Below are positions 33,451-41,559 of a stretch of 64,000 bases of DNA, one piece after another. Origin of the DNA: JBFGJH01 sp041586155. GTDB lineage: Bacteria > Actinomycetota > Acidimicrobiia > Spongiisociales > JAENVV01. The notes beneath the pieces were generated by a model, which saw only the letters and a program-made list of their open reading frames with translations, was not told where the DNA came from and searched no databases. The stretch is from NCBI GenBank assembly GCA_041586155.1, contig JBFHAT010000001.1:1-64000 (forward strand), in the 5' to 3' direction. A program made the position numbers and the translations under genes. Position 1 is the first letter of the stretch. Each line of letters starts with the position of its first letter.

Positions 33451-34422
33451 TCAGGGCACCAGCAGCACCTTGCCGGTCGTGCGCCGAGCCTCGAGATCGC
33501 GGTGCGCCTGCTCGGCTGACGCAAGCGGGTAGCGCTCGCCAATCCTCACGTCCAGGGCTCGCTCGGCGAGCAGGTCGAACAACTCGCCGAACCGCCACTC
33601 CATCTCGGCTCTGGCAGACAGATAGTGGCCGATCGTCGGCCGGGTGACAAACAATGAGCCGTTCTGAGCGAGCCGCTGCAGGTCGATGGGAGGAACCGGC
33701 CCCGATGATTGGCCGAACAGCACCATCATCCCGCGGGGACGAAGAAGCTGCAGCCCGCGGTCGAACGTATCGGCGCCCACTCCGTCGTACACGACGGCGA
33801 GCGGGCGTGGCTCTCCGGCAAGACGCTCCACCGCCTCGGCGAAGTCCTCTTCGTCGTACCGGATCACATGATGCGCGCCGGCGCCCGTCGCCAGGGCCGC
33901 CTTCTCAGCCGTCGAAACGGTGGTGAACACCTCCGCTCCGCGCAGAGCAGCCAGCTGAATCGCCAGCAATCCCACTCCCCCGGCTCCGGCATGAATGAGC
34001 ACCCGGTCGCCCGAAGCGACCGCGTACGTACTGGTCACCAGGTAGTGGGCTGTCACACCCTGAACCGGAAGTGCAGCAGCCAACTCGAGCGAGACTTCCG
34101 CGGGGACGCGCACGAGCCGGTCGGCGGGCACGAGCACCTTGGTGGCATACGAGCCGGGACGGTGGAACCACGCCACCCGATCGCCCTGCGCCCAGCCGTC
34201 CGCCCCGGGGCCGAGTGTGGACACCACACCGGCTCCTTCGACACCGGGCACGAACGGCACCTCCATGGGATAGAGGCCACGGCGGTGATAGGTGTCGATG
34301 TAATTGAGGCCGATCGCTTCGGTGTCGACCAGCACCTCTCCCTGCTGCGGCACCGGATCCGGCAGCTCGACATAGCGCAGCACCTCGGGGCCTCCGGTCT
34401 GGGCGATCTGGATGGCGTGCAC
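33451..34422 (-). CDS. Zinc-independent quinone oxidoreductase (MDR family)
   Basis: An NADPH:quinone reductase-like protein of 323 residues in the medium-chain dehydrogenase/reductase family. N-terminal substrate part: GLNYIDTYHRRGLYP and PGVEGAGVV. The nucleotide fold carries HAGAGGVGLLAIQLA near residue 148. No zinc-ligand cluster is present. It reduces quinones or enones with NADPH. GTG 34422 is preceded by GAGGAG eight bases upstream. The kynureninase gene diverges 43 bases away; this need not mean shared function. Confidence 0.88.
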   Translation of the reverse strand: MHAIQIAQTGGPEVLRYVELPDPVPQQGEVLVDTEAIGLNYIDTYHRRGLYPMEVPFVPGVEGAGVVSTLGPGADGWAQGDRVAWFHRPGSYATKVLVPADRLVRVPAEVSLELAAALPVQGVTAHYLVTSTYAVASGDRVLIHAGAGGVGLLAIQLAALRGAEVFTTVSTAEKAALATGAGAHHVIRYDEEDFAEAVERLAGEPRPLAVVYDGVGADTFDRGLQLLRPRGMMVLFGQSSGPVPPIDLQRLAQNGSLFVTRPTIGHYLSARAEMEWRFGELFDLLAERALDVRIGERYPLASAEQAHRDLEARRTTGKVLLVP

Positions 34423-34465
34423 CCGACTCTCCTCATGGTCGACTTCTGGCTGCGAGACTAGATCC

Positions 34466-35677
34466 GTGACCACACGCCGCGATGCCGCCGCCGCCGACCA
34501 GCAGGATCCGCTGGCGGTGCATCGCGAACAATTCCGGATCGATCCGGGCGTCGTATATCTCGATGGCAACTCTCTCGGCGCCCTGCCTGTCCGTGTCGAA
34601 GGACGGGTGGCTGAGGTGATCGCCGAGCAATGGGGCCGCGATCTGATCCGGTCATGGAACAAACACGGCTGGGCTGACCTGCCCCGAACAGTCGGAGACA
34701 AGATCGGCTCCATCATCGGCGCAGAACCCGACAGTGTCATCGCGGCCGATTCGACGACCGTCAATCTCTACAAGGCGGTGCACGCCGCACTCTCGATGAC
34801 GCCCCGGCCTCGGATCCTCACGGACGCCGGCAATTTCCCCACCGACATCTACGCCATGTCGGGTGTGGCGGAGCAACTCGGAAGGGAGCTGGTGATCGTC
34901 GAGCCGGAGGAGGTGCTTTCGAGCGTCGATGACTCCGTGGGCGTTCTGGCGCTCACCCAAGTCGACTACCGAACCGGGCGTAAACACGACCTGGCGAACG
35001 TCACCAAGGCAGCACAGGAATCGGGTGCGCTCATGGTGTGGGACCTCGCTCATTCGGCAGGAGCCTTTCCGGTCGATGTGGCAGCACATGGCGTCGATCT
35101 GGCAGTCGGCTGCGGGTACAAGTACCTCAATGGCGGGCCCGGCGCGCCGGGTTTCATCTACGTTGCGCCTCGGCACCAGGCTCGCTTTGCCAACCCGATC
35201 CGAGGATGGTGGGGTCACACCGAGCCGTTCGCGTTCCGGTTGGATTTCACGCCGGCCGACGGGATCGACCGAGCCCGGGTCGGCACCCCCCACGTTCTGT
35301 CGATGTTGGTGCTCGACGCCGCTCTCGACGTGTTCGCCGACATCGACCTTCGGCTGGTCGAGGCCAAATCCCGGCGCCTCAGCTCCCTGTTCATCGACCT
35401 GCTCGATTCGCGAGTCGAGCTGGCCAGCCCGGCCGATGCCTCCCAACGCGGCAGCCAGGTGAGCGTACGTCACCCCGATGCCTACGCCGTCGTCCAGGCG
35501 CTCATCGGCCGGGGCGTGATCGGTGACTTCCGGATGCCCGACATCGCTCGCTTCGGGTTCGCTCCGCTCTATGTCCGATACGTCGACGCGTGGGATGCCG
35601 CCGACCAGCTGCGGGCCGTCCTGGACGCTGAGGAGTGGGCGGCACCCGAGCATCGCAGGCGGGCACAGGTGACATGA
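34466..35677 (+). CDS. kynU: Kynureninase
   Basis: A PLP-dependent hydrolase of 403 residues that cleaves kynurenine to anthranilate and alanine. Landmarks: YLDGNSLGALP near residue 31, ADSTTVNLYK near 94-103, Asp of VWDLAHSAGAFPVD near 193, and the PLP lysine Lys219 in GCGYKYLNGGPG. It ends DAEEWAAPEHRRRAQVT. Its TGA overlaps the ATG of the kynA gene (ATGA), so tryptophan dioxygenase and kynureninase are co-translated. The formamidase between the two steps is not next to them. Confidence 0.93.
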   Translation: MTTRRDAAAADQQDPLAVHREQFRIDPGVVYLDGNSLGALPVRVEGRVAEVIAEQWGRDLIRSWNKHGWADLPRTVGDKIGSIIGAEPDSVIAADSTTVNLYKAVHAALSMTPRPRILTDAGNFPTDIYAMSGVAEQLGRELVIVEPEEVLSSVDDSVGVLALTQVDYRTGRKHDLANVTKAAQESGALMVWDLAHSAGAFPVDVAAHGVDLAVGCGYKYLNGGPGAPGFIYVAPRHQARFANPIRGWWGHTEPFAFRLDFTPADGIDRARVGTPHVLSMLVLDAALDVFADIDLRLVEAKSRRLSSLFIDLLDSRVELASPADASQRGSQVSVRHPDAYAVVQALIGRGVIGDFRMPDIARFGFAPLYVRYVDAWDAADQLRAVLDAEEWAAPEHRRRAQVT

Positions 35678-36453
35678 GCGGCGAGTACGGCGACTATCTC
35701 GCGCTGCCCGAGATCCTGTCGGCCCAACGGCCCCGCAGTGAAGAGCACGATGAGTTGCTGTTCATCGTGATCCATCAGGCCACAGAGCTGTGGATGAAAC
35801 TCGTGATCCACGAGTTGAGTTTCGCCCAGAGGGAACTCCACGCTCACGACCTCGGCCCGGCGCTCAAGGCGCTTGCCAGGGTGGCGCGGACCCAACACGT
35901 CTTGATCGAATCGTGGTCAGTGCTCTCCACACTCACCCCCAGCGACTACCTCGAGTTTCGACACCTGCTCGGCACCGCCAGCGGCTTCCAGTCAGTGCAA
36001 TATCGCTCCATCGAGTTCATCCTCGGCCGTCGCGACGAGCGGTACCTCAAGACTCACAACGACACCCATCGAGCCGAATTGGAGGCCCTCCTCGATCGGC
36101 CGAGCCTGTACGACGAGACCTTGCTGCTTCTCGCCGCACATGGGTTCGCCATCGACTCGTCTGTCATCGAGCGTCCCTGGCGCCGCCAGCACGAATCCCA
36201 TCAGTCGGTGCTCGATGCGTGGCTGGAGATCTATCGCAACTCCCAACAGCATTGGGCGCTGTACGAGCTGGCGGAGAAGCTGGTCGATCTCGAACACGCG
36301 TTCAGCCACTGGCGATTCGAGCACTACAAGACCGTCCATCGCATCATCGGGAACAAGCGAGGCACCGGAGGAACCTCCGGGCTCGGTTACCTGAAGCAGG
36401 CGCTCGACTTCACGTTCTTCCCCGAGCTGTGGGAGGTACGGACGCTGTTGTGA
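35674..36453 (+). CDS. kynA: Tryptophan 2,3-dioxygenase
   Basis: A heme enzyme of 259 residues that opens the indole ring of tryptophan to N-formylkynurenine. The active-site His34 lies in FIVIHQATELWMKL, and the heme ligand is His217 in WRFEHYKTVHRIIGNKRGTGGTSG, with the Arg and the substrate carboxylate-binding GTGGTSG loop intact. The length is typical for bacterial enzymes. It is coupled to kynU by an ATGA overlap, giving a two-gene tryptophan catabolic operon. It ends two bases before the convergent LLM gene. Confidence 0.95.
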   Translation: MSGEYGDYLALPEILSAQRPRSEEHDELLFIVIHQATELWMKLVIHELSFAQRELHAHDLGPALKALARVARTQHVLIESWSVLSTLTPSDYLEFRHLLGTASGFQSVQYRSIEFILGRRDERYLKTHNDTHRAELEALLDRPSLYDETLLLLAAHGFAIDSSVIERPWRRQHESHQSVLDAWLEIYRNSQQHWALYELAEKLVDLEHAFSHWRFEHYKTVHRIIGNKRGTGGTSGLGYLKQALDFTFFPELWEVRTLL

Positions 36454-36454
36454 C

Positions 36455-37477
36455 TCACAGGCACAGCTCGGCAAGCGTTCTGAGCGTCTCGACACGATCG
36501 GGCGCAACGATGAGCGTTCCCACACCGATCTCTCGCCACGCGTCGAGCCGGTCGCGAATCCGCTCACGCGGACCGACGAGACAGAGCTCATCGATCAGTG
36601 GGGTGGGGACCGCCGCCATGGCCGCCCGCACCTTGCCGGCCAGGTAGAGATCCTGGATCTCGGCAGCGGCGTCCTCGTATCCGTAGCGACAGACGAGATC
36701 GTTGTAGAAGTTGCGCCCGGCCGCTCCCATTCCGCCGATGTACAGCGCCAACGAGGGGCGCAGGCGATCGCGGGCTTCGTCGACGTCATCGTGGATACAG
36801 GCGGAGACGGTGGGTGCGACCTCGAAGGCGGGGCGGACGTCGCCACGAGAGCGCCCCCGAGCCAGCGATGGCGCGAACACCTCTTGATACCTTTCGGGCG
36901 AGATCAACACGGGAAGCCAGCCGTCGGCGACCTCGGCGGCCAAGGCGACATTGTTGGGCCCCATGGCCGCCAGATAGATCGGGAGGTCTTTGCGCGACCT
37001 CCCCAACATCTTGAGTGGCTTGCCCAGACCTGTCGCATCGGGGCCGTCATACGGAATCCGGTAGTGATCTCCCTCATAGGTGAGAGGACCCTCCCTGGCG
37101 AGCGCGGCACGAACGATCGCCACGTACTCGCGTGACCGGGCCAGCGGCTTGGCATACCGCTGACCGTGCCATCCCTCGACGACCTGCGGGCCCGAGGCGC
37201 CGAGTCCGAGGACGAACCTTCCGCCGGACAGGCCGTCGAGGGTCATGGCGGTCATCGCAGTTGCTGCCGGAGTACGGGCGGGCATCTGCATGATGGCGCT
37301 GCCCAGCTTGATGCGGCTGGTTTGCCCAGCAATCCAGGCGAGCACGTTCACGGCGTCCGAGCCCCATGCCTCCGCCGCCCAAACGGAGTCGTAGCCGATC
37401 CGTTCTGCCTCTCGGATCAGCTCGAGGTCGGTGCCAGAGTCACTCGACCAGTAGGAAAGGAACAAACCCAAACGCAC
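36455..37477 (-). CDS. LLM-class flavin-dependent oxidoreductase
   Basis: A luciferase-like oxidoreductase of 340 residues, of the F420/FMN-using kind. It opens VRLGLFLSYWSSDSGTDLELIREAERIGYDSVW and has the LSGGRFVLGLGASGP block near residue 105. The GTG 37477 start has a GAGG eight bases upstream. The substrate is unknown. It is a different subgroup from the LLM protein at 961-1956: the two share only the fold-level blocks. It converges on the kynA gene. Confidence 0.82.
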   Translation of the reverse strand: MRLGLFLSYWSSDSGTDLELIREAERIGYDSVWAAEAWGSDAVNVLAWIAGQTSRIKLGSAIMQMPARTPAATAMTAMTLDGLSGGRFVLGLGASGPQVVEGWHGQRYAKPLARSREYVAIVRAALAREGPLTYEGDHYRIPYDGPDATGLGKPLKMLGRSRKDLPIYLAAMGPNNVALAAEVADGWLPVLISPERYQEVFAPSLARGRSRGDVRPAFEVAPTVSACIHDDVDEARDRLRPSLALYIGGMGAAGRNFYNDLVCRYGYEDAAAEIQDLYLAGKVRAAMAAVPTPLIDELCLVGPRERIRDRLDAWREIGVGTLIVAPDRVETLRTLAELCL

Positions 37478-37514
37478 CCTTTTCGCCTCATGTGGGAGTA
37501 GTTTCCATCGTACG

Positions 37515-38270
37515 ATGCCGTCGACGAGTTCGATGCTCAGAGGGGTGCCGGGGGCGGCTGCGGTCGGGGCGGCCACACTGCTCGCAGAGGCCGTCTACAC
37601 CGTCAATCGGCGGCTGCCGTCGTTTGCAGGGCACGACGCGAGTACCCACATGGGCCCCGTGGACGCTCCTCCACTGGCGATCGTGGCTTTGGGCGACTCC
37701 ACCCTCACCGGTCCCGGCCTCCGCCGACCAGAGGACATCTGGATACGGCAGAGCCTCGCCCGGCTCGACGGCCGCTACCGGATCTCGCTGCAATCGTTGG
37801 CCGAAGGCGGCAGCCGGACGAGAGATGTCCTTCGGCGGCAGGTCCCCGCCATGGGTGCGACCGACATCGCCGTCCTCGTCGTCGGAAGCAACGATGCGCT
37901 GCACGGAACGTCTGTTCGGTCGGTGGAACACGATCTGCGGGCATGCGTGAGAGCGCTGCTCGAACGGTCCAAGGCGATGGTGCTGGCGGGGGTCGGCGAT
38001 CTGGGATCCATCCCGAGGATGCCGACTCCTCTTCATAGCGTGGCTCGAAGCCGAGGCCGGGCAATGGATCGGATCATCGCCCGGGTGGCCGATGAGGATC
38101 GTCGCATCGAAAAGGTCGACATGTGGGACCTGACCGCCACTCGATTCCAGCGGGAGGCCGACACGATCTTCGCCGACGACCTCTTCCACCCCAATGCCTT
38201 GGGCCATCGGATCTGGGCCGACGCGTTCTATCCGTCGCTGGTCAAGGCGATCCGAACTGCGGGACGCTGA
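37515..38270 (+). CDS. SGNH/GDSL family hydrolase
   Basis: A 251-residue esterase/lipase-type hydrolase of the SGNH fold. Block I has the nucleophile Ser in VALGDSTLTGPG near residue 61, block II the Gly near SLAEGGSRT, block III GSNDA near 115, and block V the Asp/His pair in DLFHPNALGHRIW near 224-227. An N-terminal hydrophobic stretch (residues 9-24) may act as signal or anchor. The substrate is unknown. TAGTTT at 37499-37504 could be its -10 with a short leader. Its last 29 bases overlap the convergent cyclo-ligase gene. Confidence 0.85.
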   Translation: MPSTSSMLRGVPGAAAVGAATLLAEAVYTVNRRLPSFAGHDASTHMGPVDAPPLAIVALGDSTLTGPGLRRPEDIWIRQSLARLDGRYRISLQSLAEGGSRTRDVLRRQVPAMGATDIAVLVVGSNDALHGTSVRSVEHDLRACVRALLERSKAMVLAGVGDLGSIPRMPTPLHSVARSRGRAMDRIIARVADEDRRIEKVDMWDLTATRFQREADTIFADDLFHPNALGHRIWADAFYPSLVKAIRTAGR

Positions 38271-38802
38271 CCGCCGCCAGTACCCCTCTTTCGGTGGCGA
38301 GATGCGTCATTCGCACGTCATGGGGCTCGGTGGGAAGGATGTCGTCGACAACCAAGACCGAGAACGCGATGCCAACACGCGAGACGTCCGGCCGGCAGGC
38401 AGCGAGCAACCGGTCGTAGTAGCCCTTTCCGTGCCCGATCCGCCCGCCCGTTCGATCGAACACGACCCCCGGCACGAGGACCACGTCGATCGATCGGGGG
38501 TCTATCTGGGGCGCTGACGCCACAGGTTGCTCGAACCCCCAACGATGTCGCTCTCGTGGCGAGTCGACGGAATGCACCGTGAGAGGGCCGTCGTCGGGTG
38601 TCCGGGTGACGTGGAGATGGCGATGACGCAATGCCCGCAGATCGGGTTCGTGCGGCATCGGCAGGTACGTGAGCACGACCGAATCCTCGGGCAGCCATCG
38701 CGCCAGATGCTCGACCAGGTAAGCGCTGGCCGCAGGAGCGTCGATGTCGTCCGTGCGCCCTCGCGCCCAGTTTCGCCATTGGTCTTTGGTCGTCGACGGC
38801 AT
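38242..38802 (-). CDS. 5-formyltetrahydrofolate cyclo-ligase
   Basis: An ATP-dependent enzyme (5,10-methenyl-THF synthetase) of 186 residues that returns 5-formyl-THF to the one-carbon pool. The signature is GGRIGHGKGYYDRLL near residue 128-142, with VLVPGVVFDR before it. The N-terminus KDQWRNWARGR carries the basic nucleotide-contacting region. ATG 38802 follows a TAGAGT element by seven bases. It is divergent from the PlsC gene, with 36 bases between start codons. Confidence 0.88.
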   Translation of the reverse strand: MPSTTKDQWRNWARGRTDDIDAPAASAYLVEHLARWLPEDSVVLTYLPMPHEPDLRALRHRHLHVTRTPDDGPLTVHSVDSPRERHRWGFEQPVASAPQIDPRSIDVVLVPGVVFDRTGGRIGHGKGYYDRLLAACRPDVSRVGIAFSVLVVDDILPTEPHDVRMTHLATERGVLAAVSVPQFGSP

Positions 38803-38809
38803 GGGCGAG

Positions 38810-38815
38810 ACTCTA
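38810..38815 (-). promoter_or_regulatory. -10 hexamer for a leaderless start (cyclo-ligase)
   Basis: TAGAGT on the minus strand, seven bases before ATG 38802; 11 bases from the divergent -10 at 38827. Confidence 0.55.
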
Positions 38816-38826
38816 GAACGGACGGC

Positions 38827-38832
38827 TATCGT
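38827..38832 (+). promoter_or_regulatory. -10 hexamer for a leaderless start (PlsC)
   Basis: TATCGT, six bases, then ATG 38839. Confidence 0.55.
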
Positions 38833-38838
38833 CGAGGA

Positions 38839-39597
38839 ATGCAGCTTGCCAAGGATCTCGTCCGAACGGTCCGGACCATCGTGGTGGGCGTCGGTGTCAC
38901 CGCATTCGCGTGTGCAGCCATTCTCTGGCTCACGTTCCGCAATCCTGATTCCCCGAAGGTCGAGAAGGTCATCAGAATGTGGGCGCGGACGTGGCTTCGT
39001 GCCGCCGACGTCGTCCTGCAGGTGCGCGGAGCGGAGCACATCGACCCGACGCAGAGCTACGTCATCGTCTCCAATCACCGCTCCAACTTGGACATTCCGG
39101 CTCATTTCATCACGATCCCGACGCCGCTGCGGTTTCTCGCCAAGACCGAGCTCTTCGCCATCCCGGTGCTGGGCACGACCATGAGAAAGATCGGCATCGT
39201 CGAGGTCGACCGTGCCCGCGGGGCAGCCATCCACCGTGAACTGAACGCCTCTGCGTCGGACAACCTGCGACATGCCCGCTCGCTGATGGTCTATCCGGAG
39301 GGGACCCGCTCACGTGACGGGTCGATGCGCGACTTCAAGAAGGGAGCTGTGGCGATCGCCATCGAGAACCAGATGCCAATCGTTCCCGTGACCACATACG
39401 GTTCCTACCGGGCATGGCCACCCAAGAAACTGGTGAAAGGCGGCACCGTCATCACCGTGGTGGGAAAGCCGATCGAGACCACCGGCCTGACGCGCGTCCA
39501 CACCGGCTCCGTGACACAGAGCATCCGGGAGCAGATCGAGGAGACGTTCAATGCCCTCGATACCGGTGTCGTGGAATCAGCCGAACCTGGCGAGTAG
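38839..39597 (+). CDS. 1-acyl-sn-glycerol-3-phosphate acyltransferase (PlsC family)
   Basis: A membrane-associated acyltransferase of 252 residues that makes phosphatidate from lysophosphatidate. An N-terminal membrane helix spans about residues 13-33. The catalytic HX4D is NHRSNLD near 77-83, and the phosphate-binding YPEGTRS lies near 153-159, with PVTTYGS later. Cyclopropane synthase (29.7 kb) and CdsA (61.4 kb) work on the same phospholipid pathway. The end overlaps the convergent MarR gene by 21 bases. Confidence 0.9.
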   Translation: MQLAKDLVRTVRTIVVGVGVTAFACAAILWLTFRNPDSPKVEKVIRMWARTWLRAADVVLQVRGAEHIDPTQSYVIVSNHRSNLDIPAHFITIPTPLRFLAKTELFAIPVLGTTMRKIGIVEVDRARGAAIHRELNASASDNLRHARSLMVYPEGTRSRDGSMRDFKKGAVAIAIENQMPIVPVTTYGSYRAWPPKKLVKGGTVITVVGKPIETTGLTRVHTGSVTQSIREQIEETFNALDTGVVESAEPGE

Positions 39598-40005
39598 CAC
39601 GGCGATCGAGCTCATCTCCTCCGGTCGGAGACGCTCCTCGAGGTACCCCTGCAGCGAGGTCAGATACGCAGGGGTCAGCTCGTCGCAGGCGGCCAGTCCC
39701 TCGTCGGTCAGTCCCGCTCGCAGCCCTCGTCGGTCGCCGTCGACCGGCTCACGTACGATCAAGCCCCGCTCTTCCAGTCGATCGACCCGCCTGGTCAGCC
39801 CTGAACGACTCGTATGGGTCAACTCGGCCAGTTTGGACATTCGCAGGGGTCGGCCCGCGTCGGCCAGGGTGCGCAGCACCTCGAACTCGGCCAGAGACAG
39901 GTCGGCCCGTCCGGCGAGGTCGCGATCGAGCTGATCACGTACTCCGGAATAGGCGGCGCTGAGACGACGCCAGACTGTCAGTTCCTGGGAGAAGGCCGTT
40001 TCCAT
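39577..40005 (-). CDS. MarR family transcriptional regulator
   Basis: A winged-helix repressor of 142 residues. The DNA-binding wing region is LRMSKLAELTHTSRSGLTRRVDRLEERGLIVREP followed by DRRGLRAGLTDEG, the hallmark of MarR. The effector is unknown. ATG 40005 has AGGGA five bases upstream. An inverted repeat ACCCAG-T-CTGGGT at 40041-40053 lies just above its likely -10 (40025-40030) and may be its own operator. Confidence 0.88.
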   Translation of the reverse strand: METAFSQELTVWRRLSAAYSGVRDQLDRDLAGRADLSLAEFEVLRTLADAGRPLRMSKLAELTHTSRSGLTRRVDRLEERGLIVREPVDGDRRGLRAGLTDEGLAACDELTPAYLTSLQGYLEERLRPEEMSSIAVLLARFG

Positions 40006-40024
40006 ATGTTCCCTAGCGAAGGTG

Positions 40025-40030
40025 ATCGTA
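40025..40030 (-). promoter_or_regulatory. Likely -10 of the MarR gene
   Basis: TACGAT on the minus strand; transcription would begin about 15 bases before ATG 40005. Confidence 0.35.
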
Positions 40031-40040
40031 GAACAAACCA

Positions 40041-40053
40041 ACCCAGTCTGGGT
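40041..40053. promoter_or_regulatory. Candidate MarR operator
   Basis: Perfect interrupted palindrome ACCCAG-T-CTGGGT, about 10 bases above the likely -10 of the MarR gene, where a bound repressor would occlude the -35 region. Confidence 0.4.
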
Positions 40054-40098
40054 GACTCGATCGACATGTTGTCGAAAAAACCACAATGGGTATGTCGT

Positions 40099-41559
40099 TC
40101 AGTCGTAAATTCCCACCAAGAGTGTTCGCTCCGAGGCGACGTCACACAAGAACGCCCCCACCGATGTGACGAGCTGGTAGCGGTCCACTGTCTCCTCATC
40201 ACGCCACCATCGACCGGTCCGTCGCCATGGTCCTGCCCAGCTGAGCACCGGCACCCACCGGCTGCGCAGCCGAACTCGGGTGGGCATTCCCCCATCCCAC
40301 TCCACGTCCAATGGAGCGGGATCAGGCGGCACCAAGGCGGGAGAGGGTGAAGGTGTGGCCCCCGGCCACGGATCGGTGGGACGGATAGAGGGGGGTGGCT
40401 CGCCCCACCGCCGCCATGCAACCCGTTCGGCCGGATCGCGACCTCCTCTCGGCACCGCAACGAGCACGTGATCGGGCCCAACCATCGTTTGCACACGCGC
40501 CAAGGCGCGCTCGGCATCCATCTTCGCCACCGTGTCTTCGAGAAAACCGAGTTGCCTCCCTTCACCAGACACATCTGCGGGGACGATGCGGAGCCTGACG
40601 ATCCCACTGGTCACCCCTCCCCGCTCGACCCATGCCCGCAACTGCCACCACACGCGATCGGCCAGCATCTCCTCTGTGAAAGGATTGGCGCTTCTCCACA
40701 CACGGTGCCGGCTCGATCCGTCTTCGGTGACAGCCTCGACTTCGATGCGATGAGCGGCGACTCCCACTCGCCGAAGGCCTTCGATCAACTCGGCGGCCAT
40801 GGCCCTGGCAGCGAAACCAACCTGATCCATCATGATCAACGGATCTTCGAACACCCGTTCCACGGCAGTGTCGACCGGCACCTGGCGGGGACTCGGCGGC
40901 CGATCCTCACCCGTCGCGAGTCGGTGTGCCTCGAGACCCACTTGTCCGAATCGTGAGGCGATGGCTTCCCGTGGGATCCGGGCAAGCTCGCCCAGGGTGG
41001 TGATCCCCAGCCACTGGAAGGTCGCTTCCAAGTCACGGTTGCCGATCGCCCCCACGCCTTGCTCGGCCAAGAAGGCGACGTCGTCGTCGACGAACCATGC
41101 GGTCCCCGGTGCTGCCTGCGATGCCGCCAGGCGGGCAGCAAACAGCCCTTCCGCCACCCCCACTCGTAAGGGCGCCGCACCTGTCAGTGGAGCCACCGCT
41201 TTCAACACCATCTCGGCGATGGCACGTTCCCCACCGTAGAACCGAAGCGCTCCGGCGATCTCCACGAACAACAGGCCCGGCTCGACCACCTCGACTCTCG
41301 GCACCAGTTGCTCTATCGCATCGATCATGGGCTCGAATGTCGACACCTCTCGCCCGATATCGCGTTCGAGGATCACCCCGTGCGGGCACAACGCTTCGCC
41401 TTCTCTGCGCCGCATTCCGGGCATGACGCCAAGAGCACGCGCGGCATCGTTGGCAGCGATCACCTCGTGATGATGAACGACCAGCGTGGGCCTATCCGAT
41501 GGCGCGTCTGGGCGACGAAGCGGCCAATCCCGCCACCAGGCGCACAGGATTCGTCCCAT
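40099..41559 (-). CDS. imuB: DNA polymerase Y-family mutasome protein ImuB
   Basis: The ImuB hub of the ImuA'-ImuB-DnaE2 mutasome, 486 residues. The family opening GRILCAWWRDWPLRR lacks the acidic catalytic residues of active Y polymerases, as usual for ImuB. FVEIAGALRFYGG and the helix-hairpin region WLGITTLGELARIPRE follow. Residues 336-342, QLGFLED, fit a beta-clamp-binding motif. The C-terminal 140 residues are Pro-rich and then WxxRxxR-like, the part that contacts partners. It overlaps the end of imuA' by 68 bases and is expected to be DNA-damage induced with it. Confidence 0.88.
   Translation of the reverse strand: MGRILCAWWRDWPLRRPDAPSDRPTLVVHHHEVIAANDAARALGVMPGMRRREGEALCPHGVILERDIGREVSTFEPMIDAIEQLVPRVEVVEPGLLFVEIAGALRFYGGERAIAEMVLKAVAPLTGAAPLRVGVAEGLFAARLAASQAAPGTAWFVDDDVAFLAEQGVGAIGNRDLEATFQWLGITTLGELARIPREAIASRFGQVGLEAHRLATGEDRPPSPRQVPVDTAVERVFEDPLIMMDQVGFAARAMAAELIEGLRRVGVAAHRIEVEAVTEDGSSRHRVWRSANPFTEEMLADRVWWQLRAWVERGGVTSGIVRLRIVPADVSGEGRQLGFLEDTVAKMDAERALARVQTMVGPDHVLVAVPRGGRDPAERVAWRRWGEPPPSIRPTDPWPGATPSPSPALVPPDPAPLDVEWDGGMPTRVRLRSRWVPVLSWAGPWRRTGRWWRDEETVDRYQLVTSVGAFLCDVASERTLLVGIYD

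Noticed and set aside
33018..33647. A 209-codon plus-strand frame in the gap after the sigma-linked gene
   Set aside because: It runs through the second hairpin and antisense into the quinone reductase gene; Arg/Ala-rich and motif-free.
34433..34464. TAGATCC just before the kynU start as a leaderless -10
   Set aside because: The gap to the GTG is too short and the sixth base is not T, so I do not count it in the pattern.
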